Source: Branchiostoma lanceolatum
Lineage: Eukaryota; Chordata; Leptocardii; Amphioxiformes; Branchiostomatidae
DNA length: 64,000 nucleotides
Assembly (NCBI RefSeq): GCF_035083965.1
Contig: NC_089723.1
Coordinates: forward strand, 33,359,193 to 33,423,192
Direction: 5' to 3'
The notes beneath the pieces were generated by a model, which had not been told where the DNA came from, ran no database searches, and saw nothing but the letters and a program-made list of their open reading frames with translations. Shown here in pieces: positions 1 to 10,864 of this stretch. A program made the position numbers and the translations under genes. Numbering within the stretch: the first letter of the stretch is position 1; every line of letters starts with the position of its first letter.

Positions 1-103
1 AGTTAATAGCTCTGAACAGCAAACGCTCAGAACTGTGATTGTTTGGCTACAGCTTCTTATGTGAGACATTGTCACTTATCTCCTATACTGATTCCACTTC
101 CAG

Positions 104-1342
104 CTAACTACCCGGACGAGCTGCGCCAGGTCACCGTGCCCGTCATCTCCACGTCCACGTGTAACGGCGGGGGTTCGTACGCCGGGGAGATAACGGACAA
201 CATGTTTTGTGCCGGCCTCATGGGCGGCGGCAAGGACTCCTGCCAGGTAGTACTGTAAATGCAGAAATGTTCGCGGTGGTTTTATGTTCGAAATTATGTG
301 AATAATATGTAATGATATATAATATTCTATATTGTATTTACGGAATATATTTGCTCATTTCTTATTATTGTTTTGTGTCCATTATGTGACCGTAGTGCAA
401 CTATTAAATATTGCTTCAAACGCGAAATTAAATCGCCGCGAACATTTCTGCATTTACAGTAGTTAGGACCCAATTGGAAAAAATGGGCCCTCCCGGGGAG
501 CTCACGGGCTGGTTTTGTTTTTGCACTTTTGGGCGTGACCCCTACGTGGCCATATGTGACACCCTAAGGCTGCCGGGCTATTTTGAGGCCCGGCCGGGCC
601 CCGCGATGACTTTAACGCGGACTTAAATTCAACGCGGGATCCAGTAACAAATAGACGCCGTGAGCACCGGGAGGTCCCCCCCCCCCCCCCAAAAAAAAAG
701 AATCGTCAGTTCATCGGGACAAATTTGTGGCTTCGGGGCCCGGCCGGAACTACACGGGCACAGGCGTAATTGGGACCTAAGCATAAGGCCTAGGAATCTT
801 AATGTTGTGTTCCCGATTCTATAACGTTTTCATCACTCAGATGTCAGATCGAAAATTCTATGTCTCTTTTCAGCGGTCAACCCAAAGAAATTTGATATCA
901 TTTACCATGCTAAAATACAAATTTTTAGTTCATATAGATAGATATGGAAACATCTAACATCTAACAAATGTTTCTGGACAGATATCAGTGCTGGAAGAGG
1001 TTATAGTAGGGGAGTCGAAAGGCGACAAAAATCAGTTCCTGATGATGTTTAAAAATATACATGACCCAATCTGACAAGGAAATTTTATCTGCTAATGAAA
1101 ATAATTTATTTTGAAAACTACTTATGTACGGTACTGACGAGCAACTGTCCCATGTGTGTGTGTAGGGAGACAGCGGCGGCCCCGTGGTGAGTTCCGGCAC
1201 GGTGTACGGCGTAGTGAGCTGGGGCTACGGCTGTGCTCAGGAAGGCTACCCGGGTGTCTACACCAAGGTCGCTAATTACGCCAACTGGATCAACGGTTAC
1301 CTCAGTGGGCAGACCAGTTTCCATGGCAACGGGAGGCCATAG
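104..1342 (+). CDS. Trypsin-like S1 serine protease, C-terminal two exons (5' part off-window)
   Basis: Two exons, 104-246 and 1166-1342, joined in phase; the acceptor before 104 and the donor at 247 are canonical. The second exon opens with the catalytic GDSGGP block. The residue six before the catalytic Ser is Asp (KDSCQGDSGG), the S1-pocket Asp of trypsin, so cleavage after Arg/Lys is expected. The later VSWGYGC and GVYTKV blocks complete the family's C-terminal barrel. The stop TAG is at 1340-1342, after a short tail rich in Gly and Asn. The catalytic His and Asp exons and any accessory domains lie left of the window, so it cannot be said whether this is a simple digestive trypsin or the end of a mosaic protease. 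A small palindromic transposon begins five bases inside the intron. Family assignment is secure. Confidence 0.93.
253..459. mobile_element. Palindromic MITE, TA target duplication (family A)
   Basis: Inverted ends CTGTAAATGCAGAAATGTTC and its complement are flanked by TA at 251-252 and 460-461. The 207-bp element has no coding capacity. It matches the element at 33176-33381 and the shorter one at 49320-49374. It sits almost against the splice donor of the protease exon. Confidence 0.85.
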
Positions 1343-1419
1343 TGAGTTGCCACCATCACTAAGCGCCAGGGGGACCAGAGCCGTCCTGTCCTGTCAAGTC
1401 TCCTCATGATCCATTGAAA

Positions 1420-1425
1420 AATAAA
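1420..1425 (+). terminator. Poly(A) signal AATAAA of the serine protease gene
   Basis: A canonical AATAAA lies 78 bases after the stop codon, followed by a T-rich stretch around 1440-1495. Confidence 0.75.
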
Positions 1426-1565
1426 GTTGTAGCTATCGATATTTGTTTTGTTGTGTTTTATTTTTTTAGCTCAACATTATCACCATTATTTTTTTATAGA
1501 AGCTATATTTGTTTAGATAGTGACTAGTGACACATAGGTCAGAAGGTTTATTTGCTGTTACTGTA

Positions 1566-1790
1566 GCAGCTTATATTTTTACAGGGTTGCTAGCCCTTCC
1601 ATTTAAACGTGCTCGAGGCACCTGCTTGAACACGGGACCCTCATTTTACGTCCCTTCTGAAATTCGGATGCAGCCCCAACCGAGATGTACTGTACCAGGA
1701 TCTGAACCGGGGCCTCCCAGTTACCAAATAATTGGAACCAGGATCTCAACTGTGAGGCTGGCATCAGTTGAGCTACAGTGACATCCCTTT
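1566..1790 (-). mobile_element. tRNA-derived SINE (family 1), reverse orientation
   Basis: On the minus strand the element starts with a tRNA-like head: an A-box-like TAGCTCAACTGATG and a B-box GGTTCAGATCC, followed by a tRNA-unrelated body. A second diverged copy in the same orientation lies at 35605-35805, so this is a dispersed repeat rather than a tRNA gene. Confidence 0.7.
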
Positions 1791-1882
1791 CACAAGCAAA
1801 ATTAGTTGATTATTAAACTAAGCCTTTACAAAACCAAAGGATTACTATGTTCACCTACACTTGGAAATATAATGTACATGTG

Positions 1883-3031
1883 CTAACTTTGCGATGTAGT
1901 TATAGCATCTGACTGTACTGCACGGGTTTCTTCCATCTCGAGAACTTCGGAGTCAAAGTCAAGTTTCTCCTCCCTCGTGTGAGAGGGTAGCGTGCGCGAG
2001 GACATCCTGTGGTTGTGACTCGATTGCCGAGAGAGCTGCTCGCTATATTTCCCGACACAACAGTTTTTCACAAGAGTGAGGTAGCATACAGCGTTCGTGG
2101 CTGAGTTGGAGAGTCCCAAACACAGAAGGAAGGGGTGCACAACGGCTGCGGTCAAAGCGTTTTCTCTCCTTGCTTCCTCGTAGAAGTCAAACCAAATGAT
2201 TAGAAGAAAGTACGGTAGCCAGGAGAACGAAAAGATGACTGTCAAAGCTGCGAATACTTTAACAGCGCGTCTTCTGCGCATTAAGATGTTAGTTACAGCG
2301 ACATCATTGTTTCTTCTGGCGTCAGACGTTCCATACAGTACTGCTGCGCGATGCCACAAAGTTTTACCGATTGTAATGTACGCTACTGCCATAAACGAGA
2401 ATGGAAGAACAAAAAGTACTACGAACAGCGTCACGTCGTATGCCCTTTTCCATTCCACCCCGGGCCACATCTCCTTGCAAAACACCACATGAACTTCAAA
2501 CTCAAACGTTTGTTCAGTAATCTCACTGAAGATCGCTAGAGGAAGCATGATTAACATGGACGCTACCCAGATACAAGGAATTACAATCTTTACCCGCGAA
2601 CTAGGCGAAAACGCCATGGCGCGGAGGGGGTTGCATATGACGAGGTAACGATCCAAGCTTACCGCGGTCAAAGTGAGCACGCTTGTGCACACAGACACCG
2701 CCTGCACGTAGGGGAGGATCTTGCACAGAACCGGGCCGTACACGTAGCTGCGGTACACTTCCATTCCGGCGTTAAAAGGGACGCACAGACTGATGACAAG
2801 AAGGTCACAAACGCACAGGTTGACCATGAACGCGTTGGCTGCCCTGTCCATAGGGCTGCGTCGAAATATCGCCAGTAGGACTGAAACATTGGCAGCAAGT
2901 CCCGTCAGGAAAACCACAGCATTCAGAAACAGGAGGATGATACTGATCGGTTCGTTGTAAGTGTAGAGAACGCCCTCGAGCTCTCTCAGTCGGTCGATCT
3001 CTTCTGCCGACATGTTAGCACTTGGCGCCAT
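1883..3031 (-). CDS. Rhodopsin-family GPCR, peptide-receptor-like, intronless
   Basis: An uninterrupted 382-residue reading frame with seven hydrophobic segments. Landmarks: TM1 Asn48; TM2 NLCVCDLL with Asp76; Cys103 at the top of TM3 and Cys185 in the second extracellular loop for the usual disulfide; DRY at 127-129 followed by LVICNPL; TM6 FSFSWLP around 268-273; a Cys pair (NCCVGKY) after TM7 where palmitoylation is common. The basic third intracellular loop (MRRRR) suits G-protein coupling. There is an N-glycosylation site near the start (NMS). The TM3-loop block resembles the CCK/NPFF/QRFP-type peptide receptors, but no subfamily or ligand can be fixed by eye. Odd point: the TM7 NPxxY motif reads NAVCY at 313-317, so the conserved Pro is Ala. 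The tail is Ser/Thr rich. The first Met is taken as start; a second Met at residue 7 is possible. Confidence 0.9.
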   Translation of the reverse strand: MAPSANMSAEEIDRLRELEGVLYTYNEPISIILLFLNAVVFLTGLAANVSVLLAIFRRSPMDRAANAFMVNLCVCDLLVISLCVPFNAGMEVYRSYVYGPVLCKILPYVQAVSVCTSVLTLTAVSLDRYLVICNPLRAMAFSPSSRVKIVIPCIWVASMLIMLPLAIFSEITEQTFEFEVHVVFCKEMWPGVEWKRAYDVTLFVVLFVLPFSFMAVAYITIGKTLWHRAAVLYGTSDARRNNDVAVTNILMRRRRAVKVFAALTVIFSFSWLPYFLLIIWFDFYEEARRENALTAAVVHPFLLCLGLSNSATNAVCYLTLVKNCCVGKYSEQLSRQSSHNHRMSSRTLPSHTREEKLDFDSEVLEMEETRAVQSDAITTSQS

Positions 3032-4075
3032 TGTATACAGGTGGGACTATTGGAGAAACACTGACACAACTCAGTCCGGCATCCAAGAGCGTTCTGTAGA
3101 CTGATCGATGTTTTCCGCAGATGTTCTCACGTGGACGATTCGAAAGAACATGTCTTTCTGTCTCGGTAGACGATGATGGCGCTTCGAAGGCCACAATATG
3201 GCCGTGGGAAGCGTCGGGGCTGTTATGATCGCCAGATGATATACCACGCGATATACCCAAATGCGTGCGCCATACCTTATATTCACACATGTAACTTTAT
3301 CTGTCCTTATCGTATGACATATGTATGCATGATTATTTTCATCTATGCTCGAGGTCCCACTTATATCCTTATGGGAGAGCTCATTTATGGGCTGGTGATG
3401 AAAAATTTGAGATAATAAATCACGATAACTGCTCATCATTATTAGGCATGTACGGTATTTGATAAGTATATCACTGCATCTTGGACTCACCATCTGTGTC
3501 TAACGAATCAACACAATATCACCCAACTCATAAAAGTCACCATGACCACTCAACCGTTTAGATGGTGTTTATTGACAGAGTTAACTGTTCTGACTACTGA
3601 GATGCATGCGTCACATGTTACGTACGGCACGATAGTTTTCATGTGTTATCTGTTGGGCACACTCTGTCAGATGATAGATAACTAAAAACAACAATCAATT
3701 TACTCCATATTTTGTTGCGCAGCTGCGACAAATTCATCACTGTGTTGTCGATTTAAGGGAGGCACAGATATGGTGGCGTTCCGACAGTTACCAGCCACGT
3801 GTGAAGCCTGCAGGTATTCTGAATACGGATGTAATCTGACAGGCGGGATGGATGCGACTAGAAATGCCTGTTCTCAGATCATGCATCGATAAGCGGGTTC
3901 ATGTTTCCTAGTGCGCATCTCAGCAAGGTGCATTGTGGATATTAAGGCCCCAGAACAGTTCTTCTCTAGTCGTGTTCTGTTTATGTCTCACGGGCCTTCA
4001 CCTTTGACACATTACCAACACAGTACGCTCATGCGCACTAGGAACTATGAAGCCGCTTATTCCTGTCTTCCTCCC
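3032..4075. other. Gap between the GPCR start and the FN2 gene 3' end
   Basis: No coding exon is supported here. It holds the upstream region of the leftward GPCR and the probable 3' untranslated region of the leftward FN2 gene. A minus-strand AATAAA (TTTATT at 3568-3573) is a possible polyadenylation signal for the FN2 transcript. A palindromic element occupies 3905-4044. Confidence 0.5.
3905..4044. mobile_element. Palindromic MITE, diverged (family C)
   Basis: Ends TTCCTAGTGCGCAT and its complement face each other, and the interior carries the GGCCTTCACCTTTGACAC block shared with the elements at 15452-15627 and 15925-16115. It lies in the probable 3' untranslated region of the FN2 gene. 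Confidence 0.6.
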
Positions 4076-7000
4076 TTAATACCTGACCCTGTGCATCGTA
4101 AAACCCACGCGTTTCTTCGCCCTGCCGGCCCAGAGCTCACACATGACGGTCCCGCCAACTCGCTTCCTCGGCCCGACGTTCACATAGTCGCACCGGTCCC
4201 CCTGGTAGTTCTTACACGCCTCCTTACAATGCTTTGTGCTTTTGACGGGGACTGAGGCAAGCAGGTGGTCGGTAGGAGGCGCTTCTGTCGTGGTCTCTTC
4301 ATCTAACAGACAACAAATATGTTATCAAGAAACTGTTCCTACAGAATATGTACAGTCATCCAATCGGATAAACTTCTAGTAGTAAGATTCTCAAACGTAT
4401 ATGCTATTAAGTTAATCAATAAGCCGATTGATCTTCGATTCCCTGGTCGCATCTGAGTAATGCCGTATTGTGGTCATCGATGGCACATTGTGACCCATGC
4501 GGTCCACTCTCCGTGATGCTGCAGTCTACAATAGCAGAACCCACCACAGTTGTTTAAACGTACCTAGATACTGTCAACATTAATATTGGCGCACGGAGGC
4601 AATTGTTTACACTAATCCCAATGGTTATCAATGGAAGGGTATCAAGCTATCCTCTCATGAATGTAGTACCTGTCCACGACCACAGCGACGGTTTGTTTGT
4701 CTCTCAATAGACTGAAAATCAGTCAATGACACCGAAAAAAAAGAAGACACATGGAAACAAAATTAAGACTTTTCACACACACCATCTGTCAATGAAGAGG
4801 GTGACGTATAGCTGGGCGTAGGCGGGCCTGTGGCGGATACTGGCAGACATCGTCCCCACATACCAGTGTAGTGGGTCGTTGTGGAGCACCATGGCTGGGA
4901 CCAATGGTCAGTAGTACAGCTAGAGTACTCTTTGCCCTTGTAGACAAAAGGCAGTGCGCAGGGGGCGCCGCCAGCGGATCCGCCGGTGGTGAAGACTTGC
5001 CGTTTGCAAAATCAAAAGCAAGCGGTTTATGTTTAAAACAAGCGCCTTATAAGGAAACAAAAATACATGAAGCAAAGAAATAAGAGCTAAGCATGCAAGC
5101 ATTTCACAAGACTAGAATAGATACCTTTTCGTATCACTAGTTTTTACTTTACAGCTTAGAAACATGCAAAACAAATGCAAAATAAACTGATAATGCAAAA
5201 TAAGACGACAAAGTTACAGGGGAAAATAGGGATGGCAAGCGAAGAAAACTCCCACATACAGGTGTCGGGCCAAATTTCTGCCCCGCCAAATTCTTGCTCC
5301 GTTTTGGTAGTGCGCATGCGTGGATTTAGAGGTTTAAGGTAGAAGTTAGGGTTAGTTTTAGTTGGGTTAGAGAAAGTCACTGGGTCATTGGGACCTAAGA
5401 CCACTTTTTTCAGGAGCCCTACAAGATCCTACAACGTATCGATTAAGTTCCTCCAATAAACCCTATAAAGTGTCGGAGCAAATATTTGGCAGGGGCAAAA
5501 ATCTGGCTTGACACCGTATGGAAGTTTACCTGTCATTTTAACTGGCAGCAGACATTGCCCCCAGCTACCCTGGTACTGTTCCGTGGTGGAGCACCACAGG
5601 GTACTGAAGTCGTCTGTGGTACAGCTGTAGTACGTCTTTCCACCGTACGTAAACGGCAAGGCACATGGAGCCTGTCTTCCGGTCCCCCCAAAGGTCGGAA
5701 TCACTGAGTTTGAACGATAGTCGGTAAATTGTACGAAGGGATGGCGGTCTTACCTGGCGTCTCAGGCTTACTATGTTTGTGCATATCCATGATCAATGAG
5801 GAAATTACTCAGCAAAGCTAGCTCTATTTCCATATTAAAGCGGCGTCTCTTGTCACTCGAGACACGTCAAATATATCATTCGAAACATGGAGTCAGTATC
5901 TCTACCTTGCGACCGAGGACTGATGTCAATGCGATGGCTGTTTACAAGCGACCCGCAATACTGATTCAAATCAGATCAACAAGCATTCGTTTATTCGAGG
6001 AGTTAACAAGCAACAGGAGATTATTTACCTTCCCCTTTTGGGGGATCCGTTTCAGGCTGTACCGTTTTGGGGATGGTAGTATCAGGGCGTGTTGGCATAA
6101 GTTCTGTGGTCGGTTCAGGCTGCTGGATTTTGAGCTCGTCGCCCGTGCACATCTTCCACTGGCCGAAGTACTTCTCGGTGAGAGAGCACCACGCGTAGTC
6201 CGCGTTCAGCGAAGTGCAGCCGTAGTACACCACCCCGTTGTAGATGAAAGGAATAACGCACTCCGACGCTTCTTCTATCGGTGACTCTACGAAATGACAG
6301 CAAATTACAACAAAAAAAGAATCATTGAATATTGATACATCATGTACACAGCCTGACTAAATCGCGCTCTTAGCGGCCCACCCGACTGACCCCCGCCCCC
6401 TAGAATTAGCCCGTGGCAGCGAGAATCTTGTGTAACACAGGCTACATCCTGACCCGCACAACGCCAATGCAGCCCTACCATCCGATGTACATCAATATTT
6501 TACATGATACAGAGATAGTCTAATTTCTGGGCTAAATGCCTTTGTCTGTAGCCCTCAATGTATACCCCTGCTGTAATCATCAGTCTTCACGTTAGTCTGG
6601 AATCCAAACCTATCATAGGTTAGGTGGAGACTCGGGAGCTATGATAGGTTTGGATTCCAGGCTACCTACATGTTACATGTACCTACCAGTCATACTGTTG
6701 TCCACGATGTTGTCGACATCGGGCACACACTCCCCCCAGTATCCCTTGTACTTCTCGTCAGTCGAGCACCAGGGTGTGCCGTGCAGGGTGCTGGTGCAGT
6801 CCGTGTAGACTCGACCACGGTACAGGAACGGGAAGTGGCAGCGGCTACCCTCTATCGCCGTGCCGCCAGTGGTGTACACGACCTTCCCTGAAAACCATCA
6901 ACTTCAAGTCAAGTCAAGTCAAAGCCTTTATTTTACTTCGAGTGCTTGTTCGGCCATTCGGATCTTCATCCAGTGTTACACGCATATGATTTGTAGTCTC

Positions 7001-9854
7001 TACCGGACTAACTACGTCGGCTATCGGGAGAATATTTGCCAGGGAAGTTTGGCCACTAGATGGTTTCATTTACAGGCGGTTTCATTTGCATTGACCTTAC
7101 CGTGGACTGACTCTCCTGGCCATTTATTCCCTTTTTTTGCAGAATTATACAATCCATACGCCCGTAGGAAGGCCCGGTGGAGGCTACATAATTTGCGTAC
7201 CGTACAATATTCACTTGATATTGCTACTTAGCTCGTACAACTGTTTTTCTTCATACATTCACCCTGCTTAAGATCACGGAATATTGTGTATGAACCCAGT
7301 ACGTAGACGTACATTTCATGACACAGTAAGAGTCTTGTTTCAGTTTGAAAATAAGTATACAACTAATTTGATCTAATGGTATGGACATTTCTATTAGTTA
7401 ACAAACGAAAACGGTCTTTGCAAGAAATATACCTTTCTGCTCCCCCGTAATGAAGACACACAGTCCCCACCGCCCAATGTATTTCTCAGTTGTTGAGCAC
7501 CACGGCTGCTTGCTCCGTAACGTGGTGCAGTTGTTGTAGGTCTTACCATAGTAGGTGAACGGCAAAGCGCACTGAGCACCGTTGGCGGTCCCTCCAAGTG
7601 TCGGTATCTCTGAATACAAGGCAACAGTTGTAACAGTGTGGTTCAAGCGCCACTTGCTGACCAGTCTAAATGGTCCGGACCTTTTAGCCTAGTGGTGAGT
7701 GCGTTAGGTTTGTGCGCTGGCTGACCCGGATTCGATCCGCGGGAGTCAGGAGACTGTACTACTCGCCACCCTATTACACAGTGAACAAGTGATTTCAATT
7801 CGTGCTACGTGCTATACCAAATAATAGAGTTGCTGTGTTAATTTCCTCACTTGTAACGACGTCAAAACAAGGTCCCCCTTTAGCCTCCATAGCAGACTTT
7901 CTGGGCCTTTTGTGGGGGCTTATGATACACTTTTGGCCCGGGCCTAATGGTTACGGGCTGGCTGCACGAACGACCCAGTACAAAAAGAGAGTCATCAGCA
8001 AAAGCCCCCCCCCCCCTCCCAAAGGCCCAGAGAGCCTGCTATGGAGGCTAGTCCCCCTGGCATATGACCAATGAGGTTTTGTTCTCGACATGACCTAACG
8101 TTATGTTGTCTCGTACAGGTTTGTACCTTTGGGAATACTGGTGTCCTCCTCTTGCTGATCTTCCGTTTCCGTCACTCTCTCCTTCTGCTCCAGAGCCTTC
8201 CGACCTACCCGTTCAATCTGCATCTCCCTTGCTGCTTTCTCTCTCTGTCGTGCAAAGATCAGTTCCCGTTGAAGGAAGACGAAAAGTATTTCATGCTCTA
8301 TATGCCTTATCATACCCATACCGGTGCGTCGAAGTTTCAAGAAAAACTAGATGCTATTGTTTCGAACTTTCCACAGTCAACAATATCATGACCAGCTGAT
8401 GCTTACTTGTATCTGATGTCTTTTCGACTACTCCATTAATTGAGGGAAGGCATAGGTAAAATTTGATGAAGTATGAAAAAGTATATACTCAGGTTGCCCT
8501 GTTGGGCACTTGATATTGCGAGACAATGTAACAATCTACAGTGTGTATATAATGTATTGTTTACCTTATAGTCCTCCGCCATTTTGTTGTCTTTGGCTTT
8601 GCAGAACTTCCAACCGCCCTTGTAGATCCTGTCCAATGAGCACCACGGCCGCATGCCGAACGTCTGCTTACACTCGTCGTACAGTGTGCCTCTGTACTCG
8701 AACGGGAAGGAGCAGCACCCCATCCTACCACAATCTGCATACATAGACACCCGTACACAATTCTCGTACCAGCTCAAAATTATCAATTTCTTTGGCTATA
8801 CCAACTGTCATAAGGCCATTACTAACTGCCTGTAACTGCCATAAGTCTAAAATCTCTAAATGCACTCTCTCGGTCACTCGAAAACGCGATTTTGTATGTG
8901 GTACAAATTACGATCGGAGTCTGTAAATTGAAACATTTTCTCTTAAAGATAATACAAACCATCAAAATTCGATTCATGTCCCTTTAAGTGCATTGCGTAG
9001 GTTTTGTCGTTTATGTACGTTGGTGTCGACGGAGACTTCCATTGGGATCTCTACTGGCAGAATCGGCGATTCCGACAGATTCCAATCTCTACCCCGATAG
9101 ACCCAGTTCAAAGAATTGTATGTCAAATGAAGTCGAGATGTTGGTATGCACTTTGACATCCTCAATTAGCCAAGTCACGATTTGTAACAACTTTGTTTCT
9201 AGTGGGATGGTACTTCCCAAAATCACAAAAAAGTTATTACCTTTGGTTTCTACTTTTGTGGAACGCTCGTCGAAAATGTCATCATCGTCGCAGTACTTCC
9301 ACAGTCCCTTTTGGTAGATCGGCGTGAGAGCGCACCACGGATCGGTACCGCCCAGGGTCGTGCAGCCGAAAAACACCGCGTTCTCATAGACGAACGGACT
9401 GGCACATTTTTCAGGGCGGGCGTCGAGATCTGTAGAAGATAATGAATGAATGAAAGACCTTTATTGTAATAGTGCGCATAACGTAACAACAGGCTTCCAG
9501 TAAAACGCATTCTTTTCGCGAGTGAATGGCCCAAAAAAACAACAACAAAAAACCGAATGCCGGCAAAAGGACTTGTGCAGCTCAGCTTTGTTATACTGAC
9601 TACTATGGATTTAGTTAACGTTGGTGCAAAACTTACGCTAAGATCATCAGTACAATGAATGCATCATCTTTCGGAAATCCCATATATAGAATGTGTGCAA
9701 TTCAACATCAGACACGATAATGCTAGGATTAGGAAAATGTAAGTACATTGTCGTTTAAGGAAATTGATCGAACAAAGAAATGGAACAAAGCAATGTCTTC
9801 AAGTTTACCTTTAACAAATGTCAAGAGAAAAAGCAGGCAGACGGCGATGGACAT
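4076..9854 (-). CDS. Secreted protein with seven fibronectin type II domains
   Basis: Ten exons on the minus strand: 9809-9854, 9241-9429, 8565-8734, 8127-8244, 7433-7609, 6687-6887, 6029-6286, 5530-5703, 4783-4995, 4076-4302. All junctions are GT-AG and the joined length is 1,773 nt (590 residues). Exon 1 is a short signal peptide (MSIAVCLLFLLTFVKG). Exons 2, 3, 5, 6, 7, 8 and 9 each encode one FN2 domain, recognised by four Cys in the pattern C..PF.Y.G..Y..C...PWC.....Y...W..C. Exon 4 (residues about 136-174) is instead a charged helical segment; its 0-to-1 phase change exactly restores frame after exon 3. Exon 7 carries a Pro/Thr-rich linker. The last exon (516-590) has Thr/Pro sequence, four Cys and a basic end, and is unassigned. 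FN2 domains bind collagen, glycans or phosphocholine lipids in known proteins; the ligand here is unknown. No membrane segment is seen. Confidence 0.88.
6593..6664. mobile_element. Palindromic MITE with TAGCC ends (family B), decayed
   Basis: A 72-bp hairpin in an FN2-gene intron. The ends pair over about 25 bases (TAGYCTGGAATCCAAACC), and the nine bases on each side agree at six positions, consistent with a decayed 9-bp target duplication. Confidence 0.55.
7075..7200. repeat. Dispersed repeat shared with 23135-23235
   Basis: The stretch containing GGACTGACTCTCCTGGC, followed by a T-rich run and GGCCCGGTGGAGG, recurs around 23151-23230 with substitutions. It is an interspersed non-coding repeat of unknown class. 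Confidence 0.5.
7681..7750 (+). repeat. tRNA-like sequence, probably a SINE head
   Basis: An A-box-like TAGCCTAGTGGTGAGTG and a B-box-like GGATTCGATCC are spaced as in a tRNA, but no matching acceptor stem is seen, so a functional tRNA is not claimed. It lies in an FN2-gene intron. Confidence 0.4.
7881..8050. mobile_element. Palindromic MITE with TAGCC ends and 9-bp target duplication (family B)
   Basis: Inverted ends TAGCCTCCATAGCAG and complement bound a 170-bp element. It is flanked by GTCCCCCTT (7872-7880) and GTCCCCCTG (8051-8059), an 8-of-9 match, indicating a 9-bp target-site duplication. It sits in the intron between FN2-gene exons 4 and 5. Confidence 0.8.
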
Positions 9855-10609
9855 CCTAGCTCCTTGGTGGTTACTGAGATGTGCGGCCACTGTGTAACAG
9901 CTACAATCGAGTTTAGTTATCGATAAAGCTCATGATCATATATCATTGGAATTTCTGTCCTGTCGGGGTTATGTTATCACATGTATTCATCCGCCATCTG
10001 GCCTGGCCACGGAGTATTCAACAGGAGTGAGACAGACCTTGATCAATGAATGGAATCGATTCTTTCTATAGTGTTAGCTATATATTTCCGTGTTAGCAGC
10101 AGCTGTTGCTTAACGTAAAGTCCTTTCCACTTGTAGCTTTTCTTTGTGAAGGCAGGTCCGCGTTTTACAAGCGAAAGCGACAGCTGGTTGTGTATAATGT
10201 AACAAGGTATACACGATCGATTTTGGAACGTGTCCTTTTCTTTCATCGGATGTTAACGTTACGTAGGAAGACAGATGCCGTCTGTTTTCTTTGCGGACGG
10301 CGCCGGTCCAAGCTTCCTCACTAGTACTGGTCGTTCGATTTTTGAGCCGGTAAACTGACCGGCAACTGTTTTCAAAGTTCGGTTGCTCATTAACAGCCCT
10401 GATTCTTGTCTGTCTTTCCTCTCTTCTTTGTCCCTGTCCACATTTCTGTAAACATCCATTGTATTGTGTCTTTCAACTTATAGCTAGGACTATAGCATCT
10501 AACTACGTACTGATGACGTTGGTAGACCAGTAGTGTATTTGGTGTCTAAGCAACTTCATCTCTAAACTCATACACGACCATAACAAAAGCGTATTTGATG
10601 CACAATATC
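9855..10609. other. Intergenic: FN2 gene upstream region to lectin 3' end
   Basis: No coding feature is supported. Both neighbours are transcribed leftward, so this holds the promoter side of the FN2 gene. I see no confident TATA box or other motif. Confidence 0.4.
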
Positions 10610-10615
10610 TTTATT
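10610..10615 (-). terminator. Poly(A) signal of the stalked C-type lectin gene
   Basis: AATAAA on the minus strand, about 250 bases after the proposed stop codon at 10865-10867. It supports the terminal exon choice. Confidence 0.6.
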
Positions 10616-10864
10616 GTCTTTGTCAGTCATCATAACGACAAAATAAATATATCAACTCTATCGATTCGAAACGATGACGAATTTTATATTGGTAACGTTT
10701 GCCCCAGAAAGCGTCATGTTCTGGTTATGACAGTACTGTCACGATCATTAATGTCTTTAGCACTTTGCTGAGCTCAAAGACCCCCATCTTTAAGTATCAG
10801 CATCGGAGGTGCATGTTTCAAGCGAGATCCTATCCAAGTCACGAGGTGACGCTTCGTTTCACTC

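Noticed and set aside
7681-7750. Functional tRNA gene
   Set aside because: A and B boxes are present but no acceptor stem pairing is visible; a SINE head is the simpler reading.
5530-9429. Kringle domains
   Set aside because: Cys number and the PWC...Y...W..C spacing fit fibronectin type II (four Cys); kringles have six Cys and longer loops.
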